Made by a program: the position numbers and the translations under genes. 64,000 nt of DNA from Fontibacillus panacisegetis (GTDB taxonomy: Bacteria > Bacillota > Bacilli > Paenibacillales > Paenibacillaceae). Of the stretch, positions 17,689 to 27,288 are shown in pieces; positions within the stretch are counted from its first letter, which is position 1, and each line of letters opens with the position of its first letter. The DNA is taken from contig NZ_FNBG01000015.1 in NCBI RefSeq assembly GCF_900102215.1, positions 1 to 64,000 of the forward strand, read 5' to 3'. The notes below the pieces were generated by a model. It was not told where the DNA came from. It worked only from the letters and a program-made list of their open reading frames with translations, and did not search any database.

Positions 17689-19425
17689 ATGAGAAGCAAA
17701 GCGCATATAAACAATCTTGTTTTCGACATACTCTATAAACGTTTTCTGCTGGTAATTGCCGCAATCCTGGTGATCGCTATTGTTTTCGGCGCCGTGTTGT
17801 TCTTGCGCAGCCAGCGGTATTATTCGGAAATTATTTACAACAAACAGGTCGAACGGCTAAAGTTCGTGCATCACGATATCGAAAGTGAGATTGAAACGAT
17901 CAAGCGTATCCAGTACGGCGTCATGATTGATGAGAATGTGGACAATATACGTTATCTTTATGCATCCAGCCCTTACTTCCAGCGCTATCAAATGATTCGC
18001 TCCATGATGGATCAAATGAAATCGCTGAAGAATAGCAGCCGCCTGGTGTCTAATGCGGAAATCTACTTGAAATCCATTGGCAAAGTGATCAGTGACGACG
18101 AAATAAACGATCTGAACTCGGATACCTGGGAGGACATGCAACAGGAGTTGTTTAAAAATACGTCCACGCTGCTGACTTATCATAACCGCTTGATTGTTAT
18201 AGAAGCGATTACAAGAGGAGTGGATAGTCGGGATCTTGATTGTGTTCTGATTGTGGAGCTAGATCAACGGGCGATCGAAGAGCAACTGAAGAATGCCCAG
18301 TTGACTGACGAGGACATCATCGTACTGACCGGTGGGGAGCGGCAATTTATCGTCTCCAGCTCGCGTGAAGGGTATTCCATGACGGTCGATGGGACGGAGG
18401 CTGCACAGCGTATTATGCTTGCCGACAGGCAGTTCGATGTTATCCGGAGCGAATCTGGGGCACTTGAGACACAACTGCTGTGGTTTTACGTCGATAATAC
18501 AAATCAGGTGGTGATCGGGACCGCCCTTACAATGTTGCTGATCTTTATCGCGATCATCGCGGCCATCGTGCTGTTCGGTTTTCTGGAATCCTACCGCCGG
18601 GTGTATCATCCGCTGAAGCTCCTGCTAGAGGATGCCTTCGAGCAGGTTCGGGCAGGAAACTTCAAGTACCGGATTACCCGGGGTGAGCAATCGCATTTTG
18701 CCAAGCTGTACGACAGCTTCAACGGAATGGTCGGCCGGATCGATTTTTTGATCGAACAAGATTTAAAACAGCAGCTTCTGATCAGCCATGCCCAGTTGAA
18801 GCATTTGCAGGCTCAAATCAATCCTCATTTTATGTACAACAGCTATTATCTTCTTTATCGCATGATCAAAATGAAAGACTACGAGAACAGCGTCGCTTTC
18901 TGTGAGCATCTCGGCAAATTTTACGAGTACATTACTCGCGATGGCGAGGACGAGAAGAGGCTTCGGGAAGAGGTGGAGCATGCGCGGAACTACGCGGCCA
19001 TTCAGGGCTACCGCTTCAAACAGCGCGTTAAGATCGAAATTGCTCAGTTGCCTGATCACTGGGCGAATATTCCCGTTCCCCGACTGATTCTCCAGCCCTT
19101 GTTGGAAAACGCCTTTCAGTACGTATTTGAAAAAGTTTCTTCGGATTCGTTCAATTGCCTGAGCATCTCCTTCCGCGAACACAGAGGGGAACTGACCATC
19201 CGCGTCGAGAACAGCGGGGAGCTCGATACGGAAACGGTGCAGCATATCCGAAGTCTGGTCGAGGCGGGAAGTGAGGACGGACAGATCACGGCGTTAACGA
19301 ATATTCACAGACGGTTGCAAATTTATTTCAATGCACGGGCCGGACTATCCATTTCCAAATCATGGCTCGGCGGGCTTTGCGTTGAAATTCGTATTCCGGA
19401 TGAAGAAAGTGAGGGGATAACATGA
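17689..19425 (+). CDS. Sensor histidine kinase, YesM-like
   Basis: 578 residues. ATG 17689 follows AAGGAATGGAG. There is a membrane helix near 20-40, a large extracellular sensor to about 275, and a second helix at 276-298. A HAMP region follows, then the His_kinase domain with phosphoacceptor His380 in LQAQINPHFMYNSYY, and a HATPase_c end (LILQPLLENAFQYVF N box). YesM-type kinases sense extracellular oligosaccharides. The gene overlaps the response regulator by four bases (ATGA), and transporter genes follow, so it probably switches on import of the substrate. Confidence 0.9.
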   Translation: MRSKAHINNLVFDILYKRFLLVIAAILVIAIVFGAVLFLRSQRYYSEIIYNKQVERLKFVHHDIESEIETIKRIQYGVMIDENVDNIRYLYASSPYFQRYQMIRSMMDQMKSLKNSSRLVSNAEIYLKSIGKVISDDEINDLNSDTWEDMQQELFKNTSTLLTYHNRLIVIEAITRGVDSRDLDCVLIVELDQRAIEEQLKNAQLTDEDIIVLTGGERQFIVSSSREGYSMTVDGTEAAQRIMLADRQFDVIRSESGALETQLLWFYVDNTNQVVIGTALTMLLIFIAIIAAIVLFGFLESYRRVYHPLKLLLEDAFEQVRAGNFKYRITRGEQSHFAKLYDSFNGMVGRIDFLIEQDLKQQLLISHAQLKHLQAQINPHFMYNSYYLLYRMIKMKDYENSVAFCEHLGKFYEYITRDGEDEKRLREEVEHARNYAAIQGYRFKQRVKIEIAQLPDHWANIPVPRLILQPLLENAFQYVFEKVSSDSFNCLSISFREHRGELTIRVENSGELDTETVQHIRSLVEAGSEDGQITALTNIHRRLQIYFNARAGLSISKSWLGGLCVEIRIPDEESEGIT

Positions 19426-21062
19426 ACGATTCAGGCCGGAAGCTGTTGATCGTGGACGACGAGCCCACGATTGCGGACGGATTGCAGTTGCTGTTTTGTG
19501 AGCGGGAGGAAATGGGGCTGGAGGTGAAAGTCGCCTATTCGTCCAAAGAGGCGCTCGGCGTTTTTGCGGAGTTTGGCCCGGATGTGGTACTGCTCGACAT
19601 CCAAATCCCGGGCGTCACCGGGCTTGAATTGGCCGGGCGCATGCGCGCACAGCACCCTGCCGTCAAAATTATTTTTCTGACCGGTTATGACTATTTCGAG
19701 TATGCCTACAAGGCTATCAAGCAAGACGCCTTCGATTATATTCTGAAAACCGAGGGGGATGACAAAGTCATCGCCGCGGTTACTATGGCCCTGGATCGGA
19801 TCGCCTACGAGCAAGGTTTGCAAAGCCAATATGCGGAGGCCCAAGCACGTCTTGCCACGATGTTTCCAGTATTTCGGGATCATTTGCTGGCGGCGTTGCT
19901 TACCGAATCTTCGCCTGATGCGGACACGATGTTTAGGGCGATGGCCGAATTGGATGAATCGTTTACGCCTGCCCAGCGCGTGCTGGTTCTCCTCGGACGA
20001 AGCTGCACGGATCATTTGCTGTTGCCAGTTAAAGGGCTCGTTCAATTGACCGTGGAGCAAATCCTGCGGACACAGCTTCATCCGTCGCCCTCGCAAATTT
20101 TTAACGCAAGTTATGGGGAGGATATTCTCTGGTTTTTGGTCGGACGGGACAGCGAGCCAGGCTTGCCGGCGGTACCGGTCCCGCTTCTGGAGGATATTCA
20201 GACGATTTTAGCGGAACGGGCGGGATGCAAGCTTTCCTTTGTGCTGGCGAGAGAGCAGGTTAACTGGATGGAGATCGGCCGCGTTTACCGCTCGCTCCAA
20301 AGAACGCTGGCGATCTTTGATCTGTGCAGTCAGGAAGGAATCGCCATGGAGGGAGAACGATATTCCGGCGAGTCTTGCTTGGCGGAGGAAGAAGAGTGTG
20401 CGGATATCCTGCGTCTGCTGCCGCGAGTGGAGCTGCTTAAGACCCATCTGCAGAACGGGGATCTGAAATCGTTCCGAGGTCTTCTGGACGAGCTGTGCCG
20501 GGTTCTGTCCGAAGTTCGCGGTGGCTATCCGCTTCATGCCATGGAGCTTTATCTGGCGGCAGGAAAGGCACTGCTCGGACATTTGAACGTAACCCGATTA
20601 TATTCCGCGCTGCCGGGCGATATCGATTTGGGGCTGCTGTACACGCCTACCCGATTGCAGGGCTGGCCGGAACGGGCCGGATATCTGAAGCAGCTGGGCA
20701 GGGCGCTGTGCGAGGCGGCGGATGCGGAACGTCGATTCAACGCGGAGACGACGATTTGCCGGATCAAAGACTATATCGGCCAGCATTTGGCGTCGGATTT
20801 GTCCTTAAACGCACTTGGCCGGGCGACAGGCTTCAACCCCAGCTATCTATCGCGGATATTCAAGCGGGATGCGGGGATCGGACTTCACGACTATATCACC
20901 CGGCGCAGAATGGAGTTGGCCCAGTCGTTGTTAACCTACACGAAAATGAAAATTTATGAAATCGCGCAAAAATGCGGATACGACAACACCAACTATTTCA
21001 TCCGTATCTTCAAGTTGACGGTGGGAATGACGCCACAAGAATACAGAAACCGTCATGCTTAA
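19422..21062 (+). CDS. AraC-type response regulator, YesN-like
   Basis: 546 residues. The receiver domain (about 6-125) has the acidic pair VDDEP and phospho-acceptor Asp59 in VVLLDIQIPG. A long middle region of YesN type follows, then two AraC helix-turn-helix motifs near the C-terminus (LSLNALGRATGFNPSYLSRI and KIYEIAQKCGYDNTNYFIRI). It is coupled by ATGA overlap to its kinase. The probable target is the promoter region in front of the transporter genes at 21063-21200. Confidence 0.9.
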   Translation: MNDSGRKLLIVDDEPTIADGLQLLFCEREEMGLEVKVAYSSKEALGVFAEFGPDVVLLDIQIPGVTGLELAGRMRAQHPAVKIIFLTGYDYFEYAYKAIKQDAFDYILKTEGDDKVIAAVTMALDRIAYEQGLQSQYAEAQARLATMFPVFRDHLLAALLTESSPDADTMFRAMAELDESFTPAQRVLVLLGRSCTDHLLLPVKGLVQLTVEQILRTQLHPSPSQIFNASYGEDILWFLVGRDSEPGLPAVPVPLLEDIQTILAERAGCKLSFVLAREQVNWMEIGRVYRSLQRTLAIFDLCSQEGIAMEGERYSGESCLAEEEECADILRLLPRVELLKTHLQNGDLKSFRGLLDELCRVLSEVRGGYPLHAMELYLAAGKALLGHLNVTRLYSALPGDIDLGLLYTPTRLQGWPERAGYLKQLGRALCEAADAERRFNAETTICRIKDYIGQHLASDLSLNALGRATGFNPSYLSRIFKRDAGIGLHDYITRRRMELAQSLLTYTKMKIYEIAQKCGYDNTNYFIRIFKLTVGMTPQEYRNRHA

Positions 21063-21202
21063 CTAGGGCAGGCACGAGAATACCCGAAAACAAGTAAAGG
21101 AATGGAGATAAAAGTCCAAAGATTAGCATGGGAAATAGAGTGGAAAAGCCGGATAATGAAATTGCGATCGCAAAGTAAACGCTTTAAAAGGGGGAGATTA
21201 GA

Positions 21203-22120
21203 ATCGCAACATCCGGCAAATCAAAGAAAAAGTGGTTTCTCAAGGAGCTTCCGTTCCATGTCATGCTTTTGCCGGGGGTCATCCTGACGATCATTTTCCG
21301 TTATGTTCCCATCGCGGGATTGTCCATCGCATTTATGGATTATCAGCCTGTGTTCGGTTTTTTTGATCAGAGATGGGTAGGCTGGGACAATTTTGAGTAC
21401 GTTTTCAATTTGCCTGGATTTTTCAATGTGCTGTGGAACACCTTGTTTATTGCCGTGATGAAAATCATCGGCAATCTGGCCGTGCCGGTTATGTTCGCCC
21501 TGCTGCTTAACGAAGTGCGCAACCGCTTGTTTAAGCAGTCGATACAGACCATGCTGTATTTGCCGCACTTTTTGTCATGGGTGGCGCTGGCCGGAGTGCT
21601 CGTCGATATTTTGTCCCCTTCGTCGGGAATCATCAACAACACGCTTGCCGCGTTAGGGATAAAGCCGATCTTTTTTCTCGGCGACCCAGAAACCTTCCCG
21701 TACACGCTCGTCCTCACCGATGTTTGGAAAGAATTCGGCTGGGGAACGATCATTTACCTGGCGTCGATCACAACGATTGACCCGACTCAATACGAGGCCG
21801 CCATTATCGACGGAGCGGGCAGATGGAAGCAGACGCTTCATGTCACTTTGCCGGCGCTGGCGCCCGTCATTTTACTATTGATGGTGCTCGGTATCGGCAA
21901 CGTGCTACAAGCCGGGTTTGACCAGGTTTACAACTTGTACAGTCCGCAGGTCTACAGAACCGGCGACATCATCGATACGCTGGTTTACCGCATCGGGATC
22001 GTGGATGTGCAGTTTGGCCCCGCCACCGCTGTCGGCTTCTTCAAATCGGCCGTATCATTCGTCCTGATTGTCATCGGGTATAAGATGGCCAATAAATGGG
22101 CGGGGTACAAGGTTTTCTAG
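21203..22120 (+). CDS. ABC sugar permease, LplB-like
   Basis: 305 residues if translation starts at ATC 21203. That codon sits 6 bases after GGGGGAG and gives the usual basic N-terminus (ATSGKSKKKWFLKELPFHVM) before the first helix; the first ATG, at 21263, would delete it and has no ribosome binding site. Six membrane segments and the EAA loop (YEAAIIDGAGRWKQTLHVTL) mark a binding-protein-dependent sugar permease. It works with the next permease and lipoprotein; an MsmX-type ATPase must be encoded elsewhere. A TAAACGCTTTA dyad (about 21177) overlapping its leader resembles a cre box. Confidence 0.85.
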   Translation: MATSGKSKKKWFLKELPFHVMLLPGVILTIIFRYVPIAGLSIAFMDYQPVFGFFDQRWVGWDNFEYVFNLPGFFNVLWNTLFIAVMKIIGNLAVPVMFALLLNEVRNRLFKQSIQTMLYLPHFLSWVALAGVLVDILSPSSGIINNTLAALGIKPIFFLGDPETFPYTLVLTDVWKEFGWGTIIYLASITTIDPTQYEAAIIDGAGRWKQTLHVTLPALAPVILLLMVLGIGNVLQAGFDQVYNLYSPQVYRTGDIIDTLVYRIGIVDVQFGPATAVGFFKSAVSFVLIVIGYKMANKWAGYKVF

Positions 22121-22146
22121 CCGATTTTATGAAAGGGAGCCTCGTT

Positions 22147-23034
22147 ATGGAAAATTACGCATCCAGAAAAGTGTTTGTCGTGTTTAACGTGTTGCTTTTA
22201 TCGTTTATAGCCTTTTTATGCCTGCTGCCGATCCTGAATTTGATTGCGGTTTCATTCAGCACCCGCTCGGTCGTGGAGGCCAATCAGGTGGGGCTATGGC
22301 CCAAAGGCTTCAACACCAGCTCGTTCCAATATATTTTTGCCAATCCGCAATTTTTTAAATCGCTGTGGAATACGGTAGAACGGACCTTCCTGGGCTGGGT
22401 TGTCGAACTGGGGTTAACAATCCTGATCGCCTATCCATTGTCCAAATCCCAAAAGGTCTTTCGTCTAAGAGGCGTCTACGTCTGGTTTTTCATGGTGACG
22501 ATGGTGTTCAACGGCGGACTGATCCCCACGTATCTCGTAGTCAATGAGCTGGACCTGGTCAATTCCGTCTGGTCGCTGATTTTGCCGGAGGCAGTGGTGA
22601 TGTTCAATGTACTTCTGATGTTGAATTTCTTCCGTACGATTCCCGGCGAGTTGGAGGAGGCAGCCCTGATCGATGGAGCGGGGTGGCTGGTTACAATGGT
22701 CAGGGTCTATTTGCCGCTTAGTCTGCCTTCGTTGGCAACGATCACGCTGTTCATTCTTGTTCGACACTGGAACAGTTGGTTTGATGGGCTGATTTTCATG
22801 AACTTGCCGGACCGCTATCCACTGATGACCTATTTGCAAACGATGGTGCTAAACCTGGATTTGTCTCAGCTTTCGTCAACGGCGCTCGCGAACAATCCGC
22901 AGCTTTTGGAAATTACCGGAAGGTCGCTCAGATCGGCCATGATACTGGCCTGTACGCTACCTATTTTGCTGGTCTATCCGTTTTTGCAGAGATTTTTCGT
23001 CAAGGGAATGCTTCTCGGGAGCGTCAAAGGCTAG
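22147..23034 (+). CDS. ABC sugar permease, YtcP/LplC-like
   Basis: 295 residues. ATG 22147 follows GAAAGGGAG. Six membrane helices and the EAA motif (LEEAALIDGAGWLVTMVRVYL) identify a CUT1-type inner-membrane permease. It pairs with the LplB-like permease 26 bases upstream, and the binding protein follows. Its C-terminus (FFVKGMLLGSVKG) is the standard end of this family. Confidence 0.9.
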   Translation: MENYASRKVFVVFNVLLLSFIAFLCLLPILNLIAVSFSTRSVVEANQVGLWPKGFNTSSFQYIFANPQFFKSLWNTVERTFLGWVVELGLTILIAYPLSKSQKVFRLRGVYVWFFMVTMVFNGGLIPTYLVVNELDLVNSVWSLILPEAVVMFNVLLMLNFFRTIPGELEEAALIDGAGWLVTMVRVYLPLSLPSLATITLFILVRHWNSWFDGLIFMNLPDRYPLMTYLQTMVLNLDLSQLSSTALANNPQLLEITGRSLRSAMILACTLPILLVYPFLQRFFVKGMLLGSVKG

Positions 23035-23086
23035 AAAAAGTCTGTATTCGGGTCATGACAGGAATTAATAAGAGGGGGAGAGAGAT

Positions 23087-24799
23087 TTGAAACAACGGAA
23101 TACGATCGTGATGAAAGGATCTCTTATTGTACTACTTGCGCTGGCGATGACTGCCTTATCGGCTTGCGGTGGCGCGGCGAAACCGGAGCAGACCGGCAGC
23201 GGAGCCATTTCTGCTCCAGAAAACGACGGCCCGCTAGTGAAGTACGAACCGGCCATCGAACTGTCGTCGATGAAGAATCTCTACGGGGATGAGCGTTACC
23301 TTCCCGGCGATGATCTGAACAACAATGTTTGGACCCTGGCGTACGAGAAAGAACTCGGCATCAAAATTAATTATAAATGGGCGGTGGCCGGCGAAGGTTT
23401 TCAGCAAAAGGTGACCATGGCGGTTGCCTCCGATGATCTGCCTGATATTATGACGCTTCCGGCGAAAGATTACTTCACACTTGCCAAAGCTGGAAAATTG
23501 GCCGATCTCACACCATATTTCGACAAATACGCCTCGGACACCTTGAAATCGACGGTAAACGCGGACGGTGGAAAACAGATGAAAACTGCTTACGTAGACG
23601 GAAAACTCTACGGGATTCCGCAGACGGGCGGCTTCGACGCGACGGCGGATATGATCTGGATTCGCCAGGATTGGCTAGAGAAGCTGAACCTTTCCGTGCC
23701 CAAGACGCTGGATGACGTAGTGAAGATTGCCAAAGCGTTCAGGAATGAAGACCCTGACGGTAACGGCGTCAAAGATACGTTCGGCATCGGTTTTCAGAAG
23801 GATTTGGTTAGTTCGACCGCCAGCTTCGAGGGCTTTTTTGCCGCTTATCATGCCTATGGAAAAGCTTGGATACGCGGAGAGGATGGAACGATTTCGTACG
23901 GGGCTATTAAGCCGGGGATGAAGGACGCACTGGCGAAGTTGAGAGAAATGTTCGCCGATGATCTGATAGACGTAGAGTTCGGCGTCAAGGATTGGAAGAA
24001 GGCGGGCGAAGATATCGCTGCGGGCAAAGTTGGCTTATTTTACGGAAGAGAAGGATTGCCCTGGATGAGCGCCAAGGACGCCATTGTTAACAATCCGCAG
24101 GCTGAATGGATTTGCCTGCCGATCGTCTCGGCCGACGGCCAGCCGGCCAAACCGGCCACCACGGTAACTATGGAGCGCTATTTTGCCGTCCGTGCTGATG
24201 TTGCGCATCCGGAAGCGTTGCTGAAAATCATCAACCTGTTCCAGGACAAAATCAACAATCCGCAAACGACGATGGAAACTCTGAATACATTCGGCGTGGA
24301 TCCGGAGAGCGGTATCAACTTCGCTGCGTACGCCTTTGGCGGCCTCGATCCGTCCGAGGACAAACCGAATAAATACTTCAAACAAATCAACGACGTGCTG
24401 CAGGATAAAGAGAAGCTGGAAAATATCCATCCGGAAGCAATCCGTTACTACAACACGATCAAGAACTATATGGACAACGGGATGGATAAAGGAGCTGATC
24501 CTCTAGGCTGGAATTATTACAAATTTTTAGGTCCCGAAAGCTCCTGGAAGGTGATCGGGTACTACCGTGACAACGATCTGCTTGAACGGTCAGCCTGGTT
24601 CGGACTGCCGACGGCAACGATGAGCCAGAAGGGCGCCACACTGGATAAACTGCAGGAGGAGACGTTCATTAAGATCATTACGGGCAGCGCTCCGGTCTCC
24701 GAATTCGACGCGTTTGTGGAAAACTGGAAGAAGCTTGGCGGAGATCAAATCACCAAAGAAGTCAATGAATGGTACAACGCCACTTTTGAAACGAAATAA
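23087..24799 (+). CDS. Sugar-binding lipoprotein (LplA-like, family 1 SBP)
   Basis: 570 residues. TTG 23087 is chosen because GAGGGGGAGAGAG precedes it. A lipoprotein signal ends in the lipobox LSAC (Cys about 27). The long SBP has the YGIPQTGGFDATADMIWIRQDWLEKL segment region typical of YesO/LplA-like proteins for oligosaccharides, plus an EF-like DPDGNGVKDTFG calcium loop (about 222-233). It is anchored outside the membrane and delivers substrate to the two permeases. Confidence 0.9.
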   Translation: MKQRNTIVMKGSLIVLLALAMTALSACGGAAKPEQTGSGAISAPENDGPLVKYEPAIELSSMKNLYGDERYLPGDDLNNNVWTLAYEKELGIKINYKWAVAGEGFQQKVTMAVASDDLPDIMTLPAKDYFTLAKAGKLADLTPYFDKYASDTLKSTVNADGGKQMKTAYVDGKLYGIPQTGGFDATADMIWIRQDWLEKLNLSVPKTLDDVVKIAKAFRNEDPDGNGVKDTFGIGFQKDLVSSTASFEGFFAAYHAYGKAWIRGEDGTISYGAIKPGMKDALAKLREMFADDLIDVEFGVKDWKKAGEDIAAGKVGLFYGREGLPWMSAKDAIVNNPQAEWICLPIVSADGQPAKPATTVTMERYFAVRADVAHPEALLKIINLFQDKINNPQTTMETLNTFGVDPESGINFAAYAFGGLDPSEDKPNKYFKQINDVLQDKEKLENIHPEAIRYYNTIKNYMDNGMDKGADPLGWNYYKFLGPESSWKVIGYYRDNDLLERSAWFGLPTATMSQKGATLDKLQEETFIKIITGSAPVSEFDAFVENWKKLGGDQITKEVNEWYNATFETK

Positions 24800-24814
24800 G
24801 AGGGGACAGATCAG

Positions 24815-26236
24815 ATGAAGCAGGGAAGCAGACACCGATTTTATATGCATGAGGCAGAGCGGAGGGACATGCCGGGACCGGATACTTGCGGTGATTTTAT
24901 GCCGTTCTTTCATCAGGGAGTATATCACTTGTTTTACTTGCATAAATACTGCGTGTATGAAGTCACTACTGCAGATTTCGTCCATTACGGAGAGCCGCGG
25001 CTGGCGATCCCGAACGGCAGCCCGGAGGATCAGGACTGGCATATCGGCACGGGGAGCGTCGTCGAACGCGAGGGCGTGTTCCATTTCTACTATACCGGCT
25101 TTAACGAGAGCAACCGGGACAGCGCGGGCAAGCATGAACAGGTGTTAATGCGGGCCGTCAGCACCGATCTCGTCCATTGGGAGAAGGACGACTCGTTTCG
25201 CGTAACACCGGACACGGTGCATTACGGCGGCCTGCATTGGAGAGACCCCCAGGTGTTCTGGAACGACCGGGAGCTGGAATATTGGATGGCGGTGACGGCG
25301 ACTGAGAAGGACGGAGATCATAACCGCGGGGGCTGCACCCATATTATGAAGTCATCCGATTTGCAAAGCTGGCGTCCTGGTATGGCGATTTACGCTCCGG
25401 GAACTTTTGCCACCCATGAATGCCACGATATTTTCCAAATGGGCGAATGGTGGTACATGATCTTCTCCAATTATACGCGCTGGTGGGAAACGCGTTACCG
25501 GATGGCCAAAAACCCGGCGGGGCCGTGGATCACGCCGGCAGTTGACGATATGTTTGACGGCCGGGCCTTTTATGCCGCGAAAACGGTCTCTAACGGCACA
25601 AACCGCTACCTTGTCGGCTGGCAGGCCATCCGCCCCGGGATGGACGACAAGAAGCCATACCAGTGGGGAGGAAGCGCCTTGGTGCACGAACTGTTACAGC
25701 GTCCGGATGGGACGCTCGGCGTAAAACCGGTACAGGCTTTGGCTGAATCTTATCGCAAAGCGCTGCCCCAAGCTCCGGCCGCTCACCGCGGGACATGGAC
25801 GTTTCATCACGGTGTGCGCGGCAGTGAGCTTTACGGCTTCGGTTGGGCTGAAATCGGAAGCATGAGCGAAGCGTGTCTGGTTAAGGCGAAGCTTCGTTGG
25901 GTGCCGGGAACCCTCGCTTGCGGGCTCATGCTACATACCGATGGGGCGCGGCTGGAGAAATGGTGTCAGGTTCGACTGGAGCCCGCGCGGAACAGAGTGG
26001 TCTTCGACCGTTCCAACAAATTTGACGGGGATCAGATGTTTATCGAAGAACGATATGTTTCGCTGGCGGGTGCGTATGAGGCCGAAGTCAAGGTGTTCGT
26101 AAACGGCAATGCAATCATTATTTATGTCAACGACATAGCGCTGGCCACGCGATCCTATGATTACGAGCCGGGCGGCTGCGGACTTTTTATCGAGCATGGG
26201 GAAGCGGAGTTTTTGGAGCTTAGTATCTTGGAATAG
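24815..26236 (+). CDS. GH32-like glycoside hydrolase (fructan-active), cytoplasmic
   Basis: 473 residues without a signal peptide. The five-bladed propeller motifs of GH32 are present: RDP at 143-145 (HWRDPQVFW) and the acid/base EC at 202-203 (HECHDIF). The nucleophile region is divergent: instead of WMNDPNG it reads GPDTCGDFMPF, with Asp27 the likely nucleophile. A C-terminal beta-sandwich follows. GH32 enzymes split sucrose, inulin or levan; as the last gene of the ABC operon it probably degrades the imported oligofructoside inside the cell. A GH43/68-clan relative remains possible. Confidence 0.8.
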   Translation: MKQGSRHRFYMHEAERRDMPGPDTCGDFMPFFHQGVYHLFYLHKYCVYEVTTADFVHYGEPRLAIPNGSPEDQDWHIGTGSVVEREGVFHFYYTGFNESNRDSAGKHEQVLMRAVSTDLVHWEKDDSFRVTPDTVHYGGLHWRDPQVFWNDRELEYWMAVTATEKDGDHNRGGCTHIMKSSDLQSWRPGMAIYAPGTFATHECHDIFQMGEWWYMIFSNYTRWWETRYRMAKNPAGPWITPAVDDMFDGRAFYAAKTVSNGTNRYLVGWQAIRPGMDDKKPYQWGGSALVHELLQRPDGTLGVKPVQALAESYRKALPQAPAAHRGTWTFHHGVRGSELYGFGWAEIGSMSEACLVKAKLRWVPGTLACGLMLHTDGARLEKWCQVRLEPARNRVVFDRSNKFDGDQMFIEERYVSLAGAYEAEVKVFVNGNAIIIYVNDIALATRSYDYEPGGCGLFIEHGEAEFLELSILE

Positions 26237-26250
26237 ATGATCGCCAAATA

Positions 26251-26280
26251 AGCGCGCGGGAGAATTTTCTCCCGCGCGCT
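26251..26280 (+). terminator. Terminator of the fructan operon
   Basis: AGCGCGCGGGAG and CTCCCGCGCGCT make a perfect 12-bp GC-rich stem with a 6-base loop, 14 bases after the GH32 stop. The trailing T-tract is weak. Confidence 0.78.
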
Positions 26281-26369
26281 TTCGGTAATTTCTCTTTTCA
26301 CATTTTGCGTGCCCTGAAGCAGTATGGTGAACAATTATGAGTGCTTGAACAGAAGAGTGGCTCGGCGGT

Positions 26370-26790
26370 TTAACCGGCTGCGGCTCCGTTAGCGAATTGG
26401 CTATTGTACAAGTCAGCATAGAAGATGTCTCCCGCAAGCAGCTCTTCATGGGTCCTTTTTCAATAATCGTCCCGTTTTTCATCACAAGAATGATGTTTGC
26501 CGATTTGATGGTGGACAGTCGATGGGCGATCACAAAGCTGGTCTTTCCTTTCATGATCTGAGCCATTGCTTTTTGTACCTCCACTTCCGTTCTGGTGTCA
26601 ACGCTGGAGATCATCGTATCGTAGCCATGCTCCAGTGCGGATAAAATGATCGCATTTTGCCGCTTTAGCAGCTTGTATTATCTCATCGCGGGTAGCATCC
26701 ATTTTTCCATAGGCAATATTTTGGGCAATCGTGCCTACCGACAATGGCTACCATTTCATTGGGTCTTACCGTCAAGCTGACATCCTGCAT
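26370..26790 (-). pseudogene. ABC exporter (MdlB/LmrA type) C-terminal remnant
   Basis: On the minus strand, [20 protein letters not shown] and TSFVIAHRLSTIKSANIILV are the D-loop and H-loop of an MsbA-type exporter, ending LLAGDIFYADLYNSQFANGA after a frame change. Upstream fragments ([26 protein letters not shown]) are in other frames. The DEA box and Walker A are gone. A longer frame reading into the GH32 gene is an artefact. Confidence 0.72.
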
Positions 26791-26951
26791 TAATATGGCA
26801 TCGGATTGTCACGCGAGTCATTAAAGCTCTCGTTAATTTGGATGCCGTGGCAGATCACCGGCGGGATTTCTGCAAGCTGTTCATTATAAATCATCTATGC
26901 TATAATACTACGGCGAACATATGATCTCATTAAATGATTGGAGTCAGAGCC

Positions 26952-27266
26952 ATGGACATTAATGAATTTCAACAATGGGTCAAGCAATATTACGACGAAA
27001 GAAATTGGTCCGGTCTGGATATTTTTATCCGCATCGGTTTTCTCGCTGAAGAGACCGGAGAAGTAGCCAGAGCTATACGTGCTCTTGAAATCGGCAGAGA
27101 TCGGCCGGATGAGGCAGCAGGAACATATGAAGAGAATAAAAAAAATTTAACGGAAGAATTAGGGGATGTTCTGGGCAATTTAATTGTTATAGCAAATAAG
27201 TATGATATATCGTTAACCGAAGTTTTTGAAGCGCATCAGAGCAAATTGGCGGGCAGATATTCTTAA
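26952..27266 (+). CDS. MazG-like nucleotide pyrophosphohydrolase
   Basis: 104 residues, with ATG 26952 preceded by TTGGAGTC. An all-alpha MazG fold: helix 1 with LAEETGEVARAIRALE (the ExxE metal motif) and helix 3 with LTEELGDVLGNLIVIANKYD (the ExxD motif). It would hydrolyse non-canonical or excess NTPs. It is 22 bases upstream of a LOG-type gene, suggesting a small nucleotide-clean-up operon. Confidence 0.85.
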   Translation: MDINEFQQWVKQYYDERNWSGLDIFIRIGFLAEETGEVARAIRALEIGRDRPDEAAGTYEENKKNLTEELGDVLGNLIVIANKYDISLTEVFEAHQSKLAGRYS

Positions 27267-27288
27267 ACTTAAGGAGAGTATAGAAGAC

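Noticed and set aside
25931-26369. Minus-strand extension of the ABC exporter frame through the GH32 gene
   Set aside because: Exporter similarity stops near 26370 after a frame change; the remainder is the antisense shadow of the GH32 gene.
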